The notes under the pieces: model-generated
What the model saw: the letters and a program-made list of their open reading frames with translations, nothing else
Databases searched by the model: none
What the model was told of the DNA's origin: nothing
Shown: piece by piece, positions 1 through 8,404 of the stretch
Layout of the letters: each line of letters opens with the position of its first letter
Position numbering within the stretch: the first letter of the stretch is position 1
Position numbers and translations under genes: made by a program
Assembly (NCBI RefSeq): GCF_002002725.1
Contig: NZ_MUNW01000050.1
Span: forward strand, 1-64,000
Source: Sinorhizobium sp. A49
Lineage (GTDB): Bacteria > Pseudomonadota > Alphaproteobacteria > Rhizobiales > Rhizobiaceae
Reading direction: 5' to 3'
DNA length: 64,000 bases

Positions 1-917
1 AACCAGCTGCGCTTGCCGACGATCTTCGCCAGCTCTTCCTTGTTGGCCATGTCGTCGCACCATTGCGCCGCTTCCTGGATTGCCATGGTCAGCGCCTTGG
101 CGGCGCGCGGGTTCTTCTCCACCCAGTCGGCGCGCATGGCGAAGGATTTTTCCGGGTGCTCGTTCCAGATCTCGGCGGTGTTGACGGCGGTGTAGCCGAT
201 CTTCTGGTTGACGAGCTGCTCGTTCCACGGTTCACCGACACAGAAACAGTCCATCGTGCCGACCTTCATGTTGGCGACCATCTGCGGCGGCGGGACGACG
301 ATGGTTTCGACATCCGAGTCCGGGTCGATGCCGCCGGCGGCGAGCCAGTAGCGCAGCCACAGATCATGCGTGCCGCCGGGGAAGGTCATCGCGACCTTGG
401 CCGCAGCGCCTTCCGCCTTCTTCCGGGCAAAGGCTTCCTTCAGCGCGGATGCGTCCAGACCGACCTTGAGATCGGCATAGGCACCACCGACAGAGATCGC
501 CTGCGCATCGAGGTTGAGGCGGGCGAGGATCGCCATCGGCAGCGGCTGGTTGTTCTGCGTCACCTTGCCGGTCGAAATGAGATAGGGCATCGGCGTCAGG
601 ATGTGTGCGCCATCGATGCCGGCACCGGCCGAACCGAGCACCAGGTTGTCACGGGTCGTGCCCCAGGACGCCTGCTTGACCACGTCGACTTCGGTCATGC
701 CGTGTTTGTCGAAGAACCCTTTCTCCTTGGCGATGATCAACGGCGCTGAGTCTGTCAGAGCAATGAAGCCGAGAACGGCCTTGGTGGTCTCGGGACCGGC
801 CGACTGTGCAAAGGCGCCGGTCGGGAAGGCCGTCTTGACGGCACCGAGTAGGGCGGCCGTCGCTGTGGTTTTCAGCAGGCCGCGGCGGGTCAGTCCGCCA
901 GTCGAAAACTTGATCAT
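1..917 (-). CDS. nrtA: NrtA-type nitrate ABC transporter periplasmic binding protein (3' end outside window)
   Basis: This is the first 305 or so residues of a CmpA/NrtA-family binding protein that captures nitrate or nitrite in the periplasm for an ABC importer. The N-terminus carries a twin-arginine signal (TRRGLLK) followed by a hydrophobic stretch and an AFA-Q cleavage site. Family hallmarks are visible: GFIALTDSAPLIIAKEKGFF, the SWGTTRDNLVLG segment, HILTPMPYLIS, and FPGGTHDLWLRYWLAAGG. The start at 917 is preceded by AGAGGA. The gene reads off the left edge, where permease, ATPase and nitrate/nitrite reductase genes would be expected. It lies 354 bases downstream of nasS behind a sigma-54 promoter and a structured leader. 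It is the likely regulatory target of NasST. Confidence 0.9.
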   Translation of the reverse strand, partial: MIKFSTGGLTRRGLLKTTATAALLGAVKTAFPTGAFAQSAGPETTKAVLGFIALTDSAPLIIAKEKGFFDKHGMTEVDVVKQASWGTTRDNLVLGSAGAGIDGAHILTPMPYLISTGKVTQNNQPLPMAILARLNLDAQAISVGGAYADLKVGLDASALKEAFARKKAEGAAAKVAMTFPGGTHDLWLRYWLAAGGIDPDSDVETIVVPPPQMVANMKVGTMDCFCVGEPWNEQLVNQKIGYTAVNTAEIWNEHPEKSFAMRADWVEKNPRAAKALTMAIQEAAQWCDDMANKEELAKIVGKRSW

Positions 918-1088
918 GCGCAGGTTCCTCTGCTGCTGCCGGGCAAAACCGGACATAAAAAAACGCCGCTTGGTGATTGCGTCCGGGATCAGGAGGAATC
1001 CTCGGGAAACAAAAACCGTGCGACGTCAGTGTCTCTGGCAAACGCGATCTGGCGTTTGTACTCGCCTCAATCGCCGTTGACCGAAGCA
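918..1088 (-). ncRNA. Structured 5' leader of nrtA, candidate NasT-controlled attenuator
   Basis: From the inferred start near 1088 the transcript begins with two hexaloop hairpins. The first (1067-1080) has TCAA/TTGA arms and loop CGGCGA. The second (1039-1058) has a perfect 7-bp CAAACGC/GCGTTTG stem and loop CAGATC. Only 8 bases separate them. Further down are a GAGG/CCTC hairpin (about 993-1003) and a GC-rich segment ending in seven U's (957-963), just before the nrtA ribosome binding site. ANTAR proteins such as NasT are known to bind tandem hexaloop hairpins and prevent termination. The loops here do not show the A1/G4 pattern I recall for that motif, so the match is architectural rather than exact. 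Confidence 0.55.
957..986 (-). terminator. Candidate leader terminator with alternative anti-terminator pairing
   Basis: On the minus strand ACGC (982-979) can pair with GCGT (966-963), followed directly by seven U's. The stem is short. A competing 6-bp pairing is possible between CCGGAC (986-981) and GTCCGG (954-949) and would overlap the terminator arm. It lies just upstream of the nrtA start. Confidence 0.4.
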
Positions 1089-1098
1089 ATTTCTAAAA

Positions 1099-1114
1099 TG
1101 CAAAGGCCGTGCCA
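1099..1114 (-). promoter_or_regulatory. Sigma-54 (RpoN) promoter of nrtA
   Basis: The minus strand reads TGGCACG-N4-TTGCA, an exact match to the RpoN -24/-12 consensus. Transcription would start near 1088 and produce a leader of about 170 bases before nrtA. This implies activation by an enhancer-binding protein such as NtrC under nitrogen limitation. Confidence 0.8.
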
Positions 1115-1212
1115 GTTCGAACGGACCCAGCTTAGGTCATTGATATGAAATGAGAAAAACTCGAGCGACACAAATGCGCAACAAAATAGCTATTATAGAC
1201 CCTGCTGAAATA

Positions 1213-1229
1213 TTGTGCGCCGCACACAA
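1213..1229. promoter_or_regulatory. Inverted repeat upstream of the RpoN promoter, possible activator site
   Basis: TTGTG and CACAA arms are separated by 7 bases, about 110 bases upstream of the sigma-54 promoter. That distance suits an enhancer, but the sequence is not a clear NtrC consensus. Confidence 0.3.
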
Positions 1230-1271
1230 CAGGTCTGGCGACTCTGCCCAAACAAGCAGCGCCCGGCGGCA

Positions 1272-2567
1272 TCAACTGTCGGCGTCAAATGCCGCCGCAC
1301 TGCCTGTGGCGCGGACCGGAAACGCCTCGACATAGGCCTCGATGGCAGCCGGGTCGAAGACATGTCCGTCCATGAAACGATCGTCGGCAGATGCGCCCTC
1401 GATCGCAATGTCCGGCCCCGCTGGCGCAGCGCCATTCCCGAGAGCGAGACGATAGAGATCCGGGCGATAGGCAGATGCCGCCGCCGTCATCCCGTCCGGG
1501 TTGATCCTCGCCTGCCCCCAACGCGCCATCTGGCTGTAGATCCAGAGCGCATGGCTGGAGCGGGGATAGTTGGCGAAACCGCGATGGAAAACGAAGTAGT
1601 CATCGATGACCCGACGCTGCCCTTCAGCGTCGATGGTGAACTCGCCGGAAAGAACCCGACGGATAATTTCGACCGGGGCGCCGACATAGCGCTGGTCGGC
1701 GAGCACGTCGGACAACGTATCGCGATTTTGCGGATCGTCGCACCACTGCGCGGCGGCATCCAGCGCCACGATCAACCGCGAAACGGTCTCCGGATTGGCC
1801 TCGGCCCATTCGGGGCGCATGCCGATGACTTTTTCCGGTGCCGACGGCCAGATATCCTGCTTGGCGGCAACAATCCGCCCGACGCCGCGCTCGGACGCGA
1901 CCATGTTCCAGGGCGCACCGACGCAGAAACCATCGATCGCGCCGGCGGCGAGCGCATCCGAAGTCATCGGCGGCGGTACGACCACGAGCTTGACGTCACG
2001 ATCCGGATCGATGCCGCCGGCAGCCAGCCAATAGCGGAATTCGTAATTGTGCGACGAAAAGGGGTAGGTGACGCCCAGGGTCGGCGGCGCTTCGCCATGC
2101 GACGTCATGCGCGCAAGCACGGCGGCAAGCGCTTGGGCATTGGCAAGCGCGTCCCCAGCGCCTTCAAGTCCTCCCTCCTCGGCCATCCGGGCATAGAGCC
2201 GGTTGGACAGCGTAATGGCGTTGCCCCCGCGCCCGAGCGAAAAAGGCGCGATCGCCGGCGACGGGTTGGAGCCGAGACCGAGCATCGCCGCGACCGGCAT
2301 CGGCGAAAGCATATGGGCAATATCGAACTGGCGGAAAGCCAGCCGATCACGAACATTGGCCCAGGACACGTCCTTGACCAGATCGAGTGTCAGGCCCTCC
2401 TTCTGGGCAAAGCCGAATTCGCTGGCGGCGACGAGTACCGATGCATCGACAAGCGGAATGAAACCGGCACGCAGCGTGCGGGCGCCCTCGCCGCGCAGCT
2501 TTTGCGGCGCCGGCAAGCCGCGGCCGGTCGAGGCCTGAGCACTGCCGATACCGCCGAAATTGGCCAT
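1272..2567 (-). CDS. nasS: NasS-type cytoplasmic nitrate/nitrite sensor
   Basis: This 431-residue protein belongs to the NrtA/CmpA binding-protein fold but lacks a signal peptide, as expected for NasS. NasS holds NasT inactive in the cytoplasm until nitrate or nitrite binds. Visible family segments are GFIPLVDASVLVAASEFGF, SWANVRDRLAFRQFDIAHML, SPMPVAAMLG and GAPWNMVASERGVGRIV. The start at 2567 is chosen because GGAGTG lies just upstream; an ATG at 2597 lacks this. It lies 55 bases after nasT on the same strand and most likely forms one transcript with it. Identification rests on the pairing with an ANTAR-domain partner and the position upstream of nrtA. Confidence 0.88.
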   Translation of the reverse strand: MANFGGIGSAQASTGRGLPAPQKLRGEGARTLRAGFIPLVDASVLVAASEFGFAQKEGLTLDLVKDVSWANVRDRLAFRQFDIAHMLSPMPVAAMLGLGSNPSPAIAPFSLGRGGNAITLSNRLYARMAEEGGLEGAGDALANAQALAAVLARMTSHGEAPPTLGVTYPFSSHNYEFRYWLAAGGIDPDRDVKLVVVPPPMTSDALAAGAIDGFCVGAPWNMVASERGVGRIVAAKQDIWPSAPEKVIGMRPEWAEANPETVSRLIVALDAAAQWCDDPQNRDTLSDVLADQRYVGAPVEIIRRVLSGEFTIDAEGQRRVIDDYFVFHRGFANYPRSSHALWIYSQMARWGQARINPDGMTAAASAYRPDLYRLALGNGAAPAGPDIAIEGASADDRFMDGHVFDPAAIEAYVEAFPVRATGSAAAFDADS

Positions 2568-2622
2568 GATGTTCACTCCATTCACTCCTTGCAGCAAGCC
2601 GATGCGCGGCGCGCCCTTGCCA

Positions 2623-3210
2623 TCACATCAACAGGCCGGCCGCCGTCACCACGCTTTGCGCGATTTCCGACATCTTCTTCTTTTCGTTCATCGCCGTCTG
2701 GCGCAGCTGGGCGAAGGCTTCCTCTTCCGACAGACCGCGGATTTTCATCAGGATCCCCTTGGCGCGCTCGACGACCTTGCGCTCCTCGAGCGCGGATCGG
2801 GCGTCGGCCAGCTCCCTCTGCAGCCGGCTGAAGGCATTGAAGCGGCTGACCGCCATGTCGAGAATAGGCTTGACGCGCTCCTTCTTAAGGCCGTCGACGA
2901 TATAGGCCGATACGCCCGCCTCCACCGCCGCTTCGATCGAAGCCGTGTCGGAGCGATCGACGAACATCGCGATCGGCCGCCCGACCGTGCGCGTCAGCTG
3001 GAAGAGATGCTCCATCATGTCGCGATTGGGATTTTCGATATCGATGACGATGACATCGGGCCTGAGGCTGTCGATGATACGCGCGACGCCCTGCACCTCA
3101 TGGATGACGGTGACCTTGCGATGCCCGGCCTCATGCAATCCTTCCTCAATGATCGAGGCACGGATGGCGTTCTCGTCGATGACGAGAATGGTGAGGTCGC
3201 GGTTTGTCAT
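2623..3210 (-). CDS. nasT: NasT-type ANTAR-domain antiterminator
   Basis: The protein has 195 residues. A pseudo-receiver domain covers about residues 1-125, with Asp57 in VIVIDIENP at the usual phosphoacceptor position. It is followed by an ANTAR RNA-binding domain (about 130-192) containing ERKVVERAKGILMK and EEEAFAQLRQTAM. In known systems NasT, released from NasS by nitrate or nitrite, binds leader hairpins and lets polymerase read through a terminator into nitrate assimilation genes. The nrtA leader about 1.5 kb downstream is the obvious local target. The ATG at 3210 has only a weak ribosome binding site. Confidence 0.9.
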   Translation of the reverse strand: MTNRDLTILVIDENAIRASIIEEGLHEAGHRKVTVIHEVQGVARIIDSLRPDVIVIDIENPNRDMMEHLFQLTRTVGRPIAMFVDRSDTASIEAAVEAGVSAYIVDGLKKERVKPILDMAVSRFNAFSRLQRELADARSALEERKVVERAKGILMKIRGLSEEEAFAQLRQTAMNEKKKMSEIAQSVVTAAGLLM

Positions 3211-3252
3211 GGCGCAATCATGATGCAGCGCAGCAATTTGCGCAACAGATTT

Positions 3253-3294
3253 GCCTATTTTCTTGACAGATTTATCATCGCCTATTTTTTAGGC
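3253..3294. repeat. Direct repeat GCCTATTTT and palindrome in the nasT upstream region
   Basis: GCCTATTTT occurs at 3253 and again at 3280. The second copy is part of a perfect palindrome, GCCTA-N5-TAGGC (3280-3294). They lie 43-84 bases upstream of nasT and could be an operator. The rest of 3211-3463 shows no gene. Confidence 0.35.
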
Positions 3295-3463
3295 GGGTTG
3301 CGCATCCTGTTGGCGTCAGGCGGGGTCATCGGGAACCCGCGCCAACGGATGGGCGCACTGACGCCACGTCGCCGACCGGGGGAAACGGACCTGCAGATGC
3401 GAGGATTGCATGCCAAGCGCCCAGACACCCGAGCGAAGCGCCACGATCACCAAAGCGGCAAAG

Positions 3464-4165
3464 CTAGTTTTTCTCGACCTGCTCGGCCAGCCGACGCAGC
3501 CCGACCAAGTCACAGAGCAACAGCTTCTGCCGCCCGCCCTGAACCAGGCCCCGCCCCTCCCAGGCGCTGAGAATGCGCGAGACCGTATGAAGGGTGGTGC
3601 CGGTCATCTCGGCAATATCCTGACGGGAGATCGGAAAATCGATACGCACACCCAGCTCTTCACGTTTGCCCGCCTGTTCGGCGAGACGCAGGACCGCGTG
3701 CGCGACGCGGCGCTCGACTTCCTCCGTCGACATCTCGCGAATGCGGGTATGGGCCTCGTCGAGCCGTTGGCCGATCGTGTGCATCGCATTGATGGCGAGA
3801 TGCGGATTGCTCTCGACGAACATGTTCCAGAGCTCGGTCGGCCAGGCAAGAACCAGGCTTTCCGTCGCCGTCATCGCCGTGCCGGGATAGTCGCTGCGCT
3901 GCAGCGCACGGGCAAAGCCGAACAGATCGCCCGGATTGACGACACGCACGATAATCTGCTGGCCATCACGGGTGACTTGGGTGACCTTGAGGCGCCCGTG
4001 CAGAAGCAGGTAGAACGAGTCCGCCGCGGCTCCCTGTTCGAACACGGCCTCGTTCTGAGGCACGCGCCGGACGGTTGCATGCGCAAGAAGCTTGTCCAGC
4101 TCCTGATCGCTCATCTTCTGAAACAGCGGGAGGGATTTGACGAGTGTTCGGTCCAGTGCAGCCAC
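3464..4165 (-). CDS. nnrR: NnrR, Crp/Fnr-family nitric-oxide-responsive activator
   Basis: This 233-residue regulator has a cyclic-nucleotide-like sensor domain (about 20-125), a dimerisation helix, and a C-terminal winged helix with SRQDIAEMTGTTLHTVSRIL (about 180-200). It lacks the N-terminal cysteine cluster of FNR, which places it with the NnrR/DNR group that activates nitrite and NO reductase genes in response to NO. The start is GTG at 4165, preceded by AGGAAA. It lies next to nirV and nirK as in Sinorhizobium. The TTG-N8-CAA palindromes in front of nirK, nnrS, hemN, norC, norE and other units are its likely targets. Confidence 0.92.
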   Translation of the reverse strand: MAALDRTLVKSLPLFQKMSDQELDKLLAHATVRRVPQNEAVFEQGAAADSFYLLLHGRLKVTQVTRDGQQIIVRVVNPGDLFGFARALQRSDYPGTAMTATESLVLAWPTELWNMFVESNPHLAINAMHTIGQRLDEAHTRIREMSTEEVERRVAHAVLRLAEQAGKREELGVRIDFPISRQDIAEMTGTTLHTVSRILSAWEGRGLVQGGRQKLLLCDLVGLRRLAEQVEKN

Positions 4166-4284
4166 GTCGTTTCCTGTCTCCTGCGCATCGGTTATGCGGG
4201 CTGCTATATCACGTGCGATCGGATGGCAGAAGCGGACAGCGCTCCGTCATGGCCCGGCGGAGGCTATAATGAAGGCCTGCGCTG

Positions 4285-5202
4285 TTACACCGCACCGGGG
4301 AAACGGCGTTCGAAGGCGTAGAGCATCTTCGCATACCAGCGATCGTCGCGAACCAGGCGGAAGCCGAGATTGTCCGGCGGCACGCCGACGGCGCAACCGC
4401 CGCTCTTCGGATCGCGAATGAAGAAGCTCATCGACGCGCGATGCTTGCCGTCGACGACGTAGATGCCGCAGGCCGGTGCCTCTTTCAGCACGTCACCATT
4501 CTCGCCGATCGTCACCCGGCGGTGGCAGGTTTGGGTCCACTCCCAGACATTGCCGTCGAGATCGGCAACGCCGAATTCGTTCTCGCCGAACGTACCCGAC
4601 GGCTGCGGCATCGGGTTCTTCGACTTCTGCCGGGTGGATTCGCGCTCGTAGTCGGCGAGCCACCGGAGCGCCGGATTGTCCTTGCTGCCGTCGATGCCGA
4701 GCGCATCATCAGGAAACTTCTTGCCGGCTGCAAAGGCCCATTGCCGATCGGTCGGCAGCCGCCAGACCTGGCCGGTTTTTTCGGTCATCCAGACGGCGTA
4801 GTTGCTGGCGTCCGTATAGTTGACACCGGTCATCGGCGTATCATTGCCAAGGCTTGCCGCCGGTTCACCCTTTTCGCAGGCGCCGTCTTCGACGCAGCGT
4901 TGATAGTCCGTGCGGCTGACCTGGTACTTCATGATCCTGAACGGTTTCGCAAGCGTCGCATCGACAAGCGGCGCATCGACGGCAAAGCCATTCTTGATGA
5001 AGTGGCCCTCGGCGCGATACTCCATGCTGCGCGGCTCAATCGTCACCGTCACCGGCGCCTCGATGCGGTTATCGACCGATGCGTCGAGATCATCCAGCAA
5101 CCCGACCTTGGCGGAAAGCACCCCGCCGATGGCAACCAGCAGCAAAGCCGGAACGGCAACGGAAAACACCGAGACCGAATTCCTGTGACGTCTATCGCGC
5201 AT
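4285..5202 (-). CDS. nirV: NirV, formylglycine-generating-enzyme-fold protein of the nirK operon
   Basis: This 305-residue protein has one N-terminal hydrophobic segment (SVFSVAVPALLLVAIGGVL), so it is probably membrane-anchored or exported. An FGE-sulfatase/SUMF1-type domain follows, with YQVSRTDYQRCVEDGAC, MTGVNYTDASNYAVWMTEKTG, WRLPTDRQWAFAAG and DLDGNVWEWTQTC. NirV accompanies nirK in many alphaproteobacteria; its biochemical role is not settled. The start at 5202 is preceded by AAGGGGAAG; longer in-frame starts up to 5307 have no such site. It lies 112 bases after nirK and is probably co-transcribed with it. Confidence 0.9.
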   Translation of the reverse strand: MRDRRHRNSVSVFSVAVPALLLVAIGGVLSAKVGLLDDLDASVDNRIEAPVTVTIEPRSMEYRAEGHFIKNGFAVDAPLVDATLAKPFRIMKYQVSRTDYQRCVEDGACEKGEPAASLGNDTPMTGVNYTDASNYAVWMTEKTGQVWRLPTDRQWAFAAGKKFPDDALGIDGSKDNPALRWLADYERESTRQKSKNPMPQPSGTFGENEFGVADLDGNVWEWTQTCHRRVTIGENGDVLKEAPACGIYVVDGKHRASMSFFIRDPKSGGCAVGVPPDNLGFRLVRDDRWYAKMLYAFERRFPGAV

Positions 5203-5314
5203 GATCTTCCCCTTTTTTGCTGGCAAGCGCCGATGGATCCAGCGCATGCCCTTGTTGCTGGCTCGTCGTGTCCCAAGACATCTTCGGACAACGTGGCCGA
5301 TGATCATTCCGGCG

Positions 5315-6460
5315 CTACATCGAGGCCGGCTTGACGACCGAGGTCATCAGATCGTCGTTCCACTCGCCGGTGACCTTGAAGTGTCCGGCTGCTCCGAGTT
5401 CGAAGGCCTCGATCAGGTTGTGGTTGACGTAGGCATAGATGCCCGGCTGGCGGAATGTGTAGAACGCGGCGCCGGCCGTCCCGCCCGGAATGAACCAGGT
5501 TTCCTGGTCGAGTTCCGGCGGGTTGCGGAACTTACCGGTTGCCCAGACATAATCGCCGTGTCCGCCGATCAGGTGTGGCCGCGTATCGCGGTTGGCCTGC
5601 GAATGGATGACGAGAACGTGCTCGCCCACGGCCGCCGTCAGCGCCTTCTCGCCGGTGAGGGCTCCGACCGCGCCGTTGAAGACGACGTGGGTCGGCGTCA
5701 GCGTACGCATGGCCTTGACGGTGTCTTCGTAGGCTTCGCCGGGCGTTTCGTATTTCTTGTAGTTGCCGGCCTCGTCGCGGGGGATGTAGAAGTCCTGCTC
5801 GCCCACATAGTAGACCTTGTCATAGGTCAGCGGCTGCCCCTTCTCGTCCTTCAGCCCGTCGCGCGGCAGCACCATGATGGCGCCGTTCATGCCCGAGGTA
5901 ACGTGCCAAGGCACCATGCCTTCCGGCGCGCAATGATAGACGAAGACGCCTTGCTTGGTCGCCTTGAAGCGCAGGGTCGTCTCCTCGCCGGGATTGACCT
6001 GCGTCAGGCCGCCACCGCCGAGCGCGCCCGTGGCCGCGTGAAAGTCGATGTTGTGCAGCAGTGTGTTGGTGGCGGGGTTGATCAATCTGAGTTCGACATA
6101 GTCGTTCTCGTGGACGACCATCAGCGGGCCTGGAACCGAACCGTTGAAGGTCATGGCGTGCACCTCGGTGCCCTCGCCGTCGATCACAAGCTTCTTTTCC
6201 TCGATGGTCATGGTGAACTCGACCACGCGCGGGCCGGTCTTGGCGACCTGGTCGTGAGCGTGAACGAAGGGCGGTGCAACGAGGTCGACCTTGACCCGCT
6301 CCAGTGTCGCAATGTCGACCGGTGCCGCGCCCGTTGCCGCGGGAACGGCGGCCGTTGCGGCCTGGGTCGAGGTCGCCGTCAGGATCGGCGTCAACGCGCC
6401 GGCGAAGGCGGCGCCGGCCAGCATCGTCCGGCGGGTCATCTGCAGCTGTTCTGTCATCAT
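5315..6460 (-). CDS. nirK: NirK, copper-containing nitrite reductase (NO-forming)
   Basis: The protein reduces nitrite to NO in the periplasm. It has 381 residues. An N-terminal twin-arginine signal (MTRRTML) is followed by two cupredoxin domains. Ligands can be read directly: type 1 copper His136, Cys177, His186 and Met191 ([16 protein letters not shown]), and type 2 copper His141, His176 and His347 ([10 protein letters not shown]). The catalytic Asp139 lies in [12 protein letters not shown] lies just ahead of the start at 6460. It is expressed divergently from nnrS, with a TTG-N8-CAA box at 6627-6640 on its side. Confidence 0.97.
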   Translation of the reverse strand: MMTEQLQMTRRTMLAGAAFAGALTPILTATSTQAATAAVPAATGAAPVDIATLERVKVDLVAPPFVHAHDQVAKTGPRVVEFTMTIEEKKLVIDGEGTEVHAMTFNGSVPGPLMVVHENDYVELRLINPATNTLLHNIDFHAATGALGGGGLTQVNPGEETTLRFKATKQGVFVYHCAPEGMVPWHVTSGMNGAIMVLPRDGLKDEKGQPLTYDKVYYVGEQDFYIPRDEAGNYKKYETPGEAYEDTVKAMRTLTPTHVVFNGAVGALTGEKALTAAVGEHVLVIHSQANRDTRPHLIGGHGDYVWATGKFRNPPELDQETWFIPGGTAGAAFYTFRQPGIYAYVNHNLIEAFELGAAGHFKVTGEWNDDLMTSVVKPASM

Positions 6461-6626
6461 TGCTCTCCTTGGGCATGACCGCGCGACCGGAGTGGTCGTC
6501 CGAAAATCATGCCGATATTCAGCGTGTTACGGCGGCCTCTGCCGTCTCAGGCGGGCCCACCTCAGGTTTTGACCACCGGTTTTCCAGCAGTCATGTCTCA
6601 AGTAGAACCGGGAGCGAATGGCGTCT

Positions 6627-6640
6627 TTGTCATGGAACAA
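6627..6640. promoter_or_regulatory. NnrR/FNR-type box for nirK
   Basis: TTGTCATGGAACAA is a TTG-N8-CAA palindrome, with symmetry extending to TTTGT/ACAAA. It is centred about 173 bases upstream of the nirK start codon. A start site 41.5 bases downstream would leave a leader of about 130 bases. Confidence 0.6.
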
Positions 6641-6705
6641 ATCGGCCGAGGAAGGAGACGTTTTTCTGCAAATCGTCGCGCGGGAACGCGTTGGCCGGGC
6701 TCTAT

Positions 6706-6719
6706 AATTGCGTTTTCGC
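6706..6719. promoter_or_regulatory. NnrR/FNR-type box for nnrS
   Basis: TTGCGTTTTCGCAA is a perfect palindrome with 5-bp arms. It is centred about 81 bases upstream of the nnrS ATG, a typical class II activator distance allowing for a leader of about 40 bases. Confidence 0.75.
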
Positions 6720-6793
6720 AAAGAGGCCTCGGCAAGCCCCGGATACATCGATCCCATCCACCCGTCCGCTCGGCGAAAGAACAGGATCGAACA

Positions 6794-8017
6794 ATGTTTA
6801 GTCTCCTCAGCAAACCCAGGCCCAGCGGAGGAATCCCGCGCGGGATCGCCACCACTGGTCCCGTTCTCTTTTCCTATGGCTTCAGGCCATTTTTTCTCGG
6901 CGCCAGCCTTTGGGCGATCTTCGCCATGGCCGCATGGATCGCCGCCCTGACCACGGGCATCGACCTTGCCGGCGCCTACGGGCCTGCCCATTGGCACGCG
7001 CATGAGATGCTCTTCGGATTTTCGTCCGCGGTACTCGCCGGCTTCCTTCTGACGGCGGTTCCGAACTGGACCGGCCGATTGCCTGTTTCCGGGAAGCCGC
7101 TCGCCTATCTGTTCGGCCTATGGGTTGCCGGCCGCCTGGCGCTGCTGGCAACGGATGTCATCGGGCTGACACCGGCTGTCATCATCGAAGCCGTGTTCAT
7201 GCCGGCATTGCTCACGATCTGCGCGCGCGAAATCATCGTCGGCCGGAAGTGGAAGGATCTGAAGGTCGTCGGTGGATTGGTTCTGCTTTCAGCCGCCAAT
7301 CTCTGGTTCCACATCGCCGTCGTCCGTCAACTCGACGTCGATGCGGCGGCACGGCTGGCGATCGGCGCTTATGTCATGCTGATCATGATCGTCGGCGGCA
7401 GAATTCTGCCGAGCTTCACCCGCAACTGGCTGAACAAGTTCGGCCGGACCGACTTTCCAGTTCCTTACAATCGCTTCGACGCTGCGAGCATTCTCGTCAG
7501 CGTGACGGCTCTCGCCTGCTGGACCTTCGCGCCCCAGCATATCGTCACGGCCGCCATCGCTGCCGCAGCCTCCGTGATGCAGGCGGTTCGGCTTATCCGC
7601 TGGCGCGGCTGGACCACCTGGCCGGACAAAATCGTGTTCATCCTGCACGCGGCCTATGCCTTCGTCCCACTCGGCTTTGCCGCTGTTGCCGCCGGTGCAA
7701 TGGGTGCGCTCGACACTTACCCGGTCATGCATGTGATGACTGTCGGCGTCATGGCCTCGATGATGCTGGCCGTCATGACGCGCGCCAGCCGCGGACACAC
7801 GGGCCGACCGCTTGCTGCCTCGAACCTCAGCTGCGCCTCTTACGTCGCCATCATCGGTGCGGCTTTGGCACGGCCCTTCGCCGAAGTCCTGCCGACCCAC
7901 TACCATCATCTCCTCGCCCTGTCCGGCGCTCTCTGGATCGCGGCCTTCGGGCTGTTCTGCATCGAATACGGTCCGATGCTGGTTCGCGATCGCCGCTCGC
8001 CACGTGAGGCCGCATAG
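6794..8017 (+). CDS. nnrS: NnrS, haem- and copper-associated membrane protein of the NO response
   Basis: This 407-residue polytopic protein has about 12 hydrophobic segments. NnrS hallmarks are YGFRPFFLGASLWA near the N-terminus and WHAHEMLFGFSSAVLAGFLLTAVPNWTG, whose histidines are proposed haem/metal ligands. Characterised NnrS proteins are linked to tolerance of NO stress in the inner membrane. The ATG at 6794 is preferred to longer upstream in-frame starts because it opens the conserved region and lies at the right distance from the NnrR box. The last bases face a hairpin shared with the convergent operon. Confidence 0.92.
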   Translation: MFSLLSKPRPSGGIPRGIATTGPVLFSYGFRPFFLGASLWAIFAMAAWIAALTTGIDLAGAYGPAHWHAHEMLFGFSSAVLAGFLLTAVPNWTGRLPVSGKPLAYLFGLWVAGRLALLATDVIGLTPAVIIEAVFMPALLTICAREIIVGRKWKDLKVVGGLVLLSAANLWFHIAVVRQLDVDAAARLAIGAYVMLIMIVGGRILPSFTRNWLNKFGRTDFPVPYNRFDAASILVSVTALACWTFAPQHIVTAAIAAAASVMQAVRLIRWRGWTTWPDKIVFILHAAYAFVPLGFAAVAAGAMGALDTYPVMHVMTVGVMASMMLAVMTRASRGHTGRPLAASNLSCASYVAIIGAALARPFAEVLPTHYHHLLALSGALWIAAFGLFCIEYGPMLVRDRRSPREAA

Positions 8018-8050
8018 CGACCGCAGGAAACTCACCCTGCACAAATGAAA

Positions 8051-8080
8051 AGGAGGTTGGCGCAGATGCGGCAACCTCCT
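8051..8080 (-). terminator. Hairpin terminator between convergent nnrS and the DUF59 operon
   Basis: AGGAGGTTG and CAACCTCCT arms enclose an inner CGCA/TGCG pair. On the minus strand the stem is followed by TTTT, so it terminates the operon ending at 8096. It may also slow polymerase leaving nnrS. Confidence 0.65.
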
Positions 8081-8095
8081 CGAGACGTTTTCCGG

Positions 8096-8404
8096 TTACT
8101 GCGCGATCGATGCCTCGATCATCATCTCCGGGGCCCACGGCGGTTCGTAGGTGAGCCGCACTTCGGCATATTCGACGCCCGGCACATACCAAACGCAGTT
8201 CTGCACGGCCTCCTTGAGAAAAGTGGTCGCCGGGCATCCCTTTATCGTCGTCGTCATCGTCACCCGGACAAGGCCGCCCTCCTGGACGGCGATGTCGTAG
8301 ATCAGACCGAGATCGACGATATTGGACCCCATCTCCGGATCAACGATCGTGCGCAGTGTGTCGCGGATCCTGTCGACCAGTTCTTCGCTTTCAGCCGGCT
8401 GCAT
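8096..8404 (-). CDS. MIP18/DUF59-family metal-sulfur cluster assembly factor
   Basis: This 102-residue cytoplasmic protein matches the DUF59 (PaaD/SufT-like) family. Visible features are DTLRTIVDPEMGSNIVDLGLIY near the N-terminus and the TIKGCPAT motif with its conserved cysteine in the middle. Members help assemble or insert iron-sulfur clusters. It is the last gene of a four-gene minus-strand set and overlaps its upstream neighbour by 14 bases, so translation is probably coupled. In the NO context a role in repair or assembly of metal centres is plausible, but this is inference. Confidence 0.85.
   Translation of the reverse strand: MQPAESEELVDRIRDTLRTIVDPEMGSNIVDLGLIYDIAVQEGGLVRVTMTTTIKGCPATTFLKEAVQNCVWYVPGVEYAEVRLTYEPPWAPEMMIEASIAQ

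Larger units (their letters stand above)
6461..6793. promoter_or_regulatory. Divergent nirK-nnrS promoter region
   Basis: This 333-base stretch holds no gene. It contains two TTG-N8-CAA boxes, listed separately, one placed to serve each divergent gene. Confidence 0.75.

Noticed and set aside
1067-1080. Exact ANTAR A1/G4 hexaloop motif in the nrtA leader
   Set aside because: Two hexaloop hairpins are present, but the loops CGGCGA and CAGATC do not have A first and G fourth, so an exact motif call was not made.
1215-2831. 538-codon plus-strand frame over nasS
   Set aside because: Antisense to nasS and runs into nasT; Arg-rich composition and no recognisable motif.
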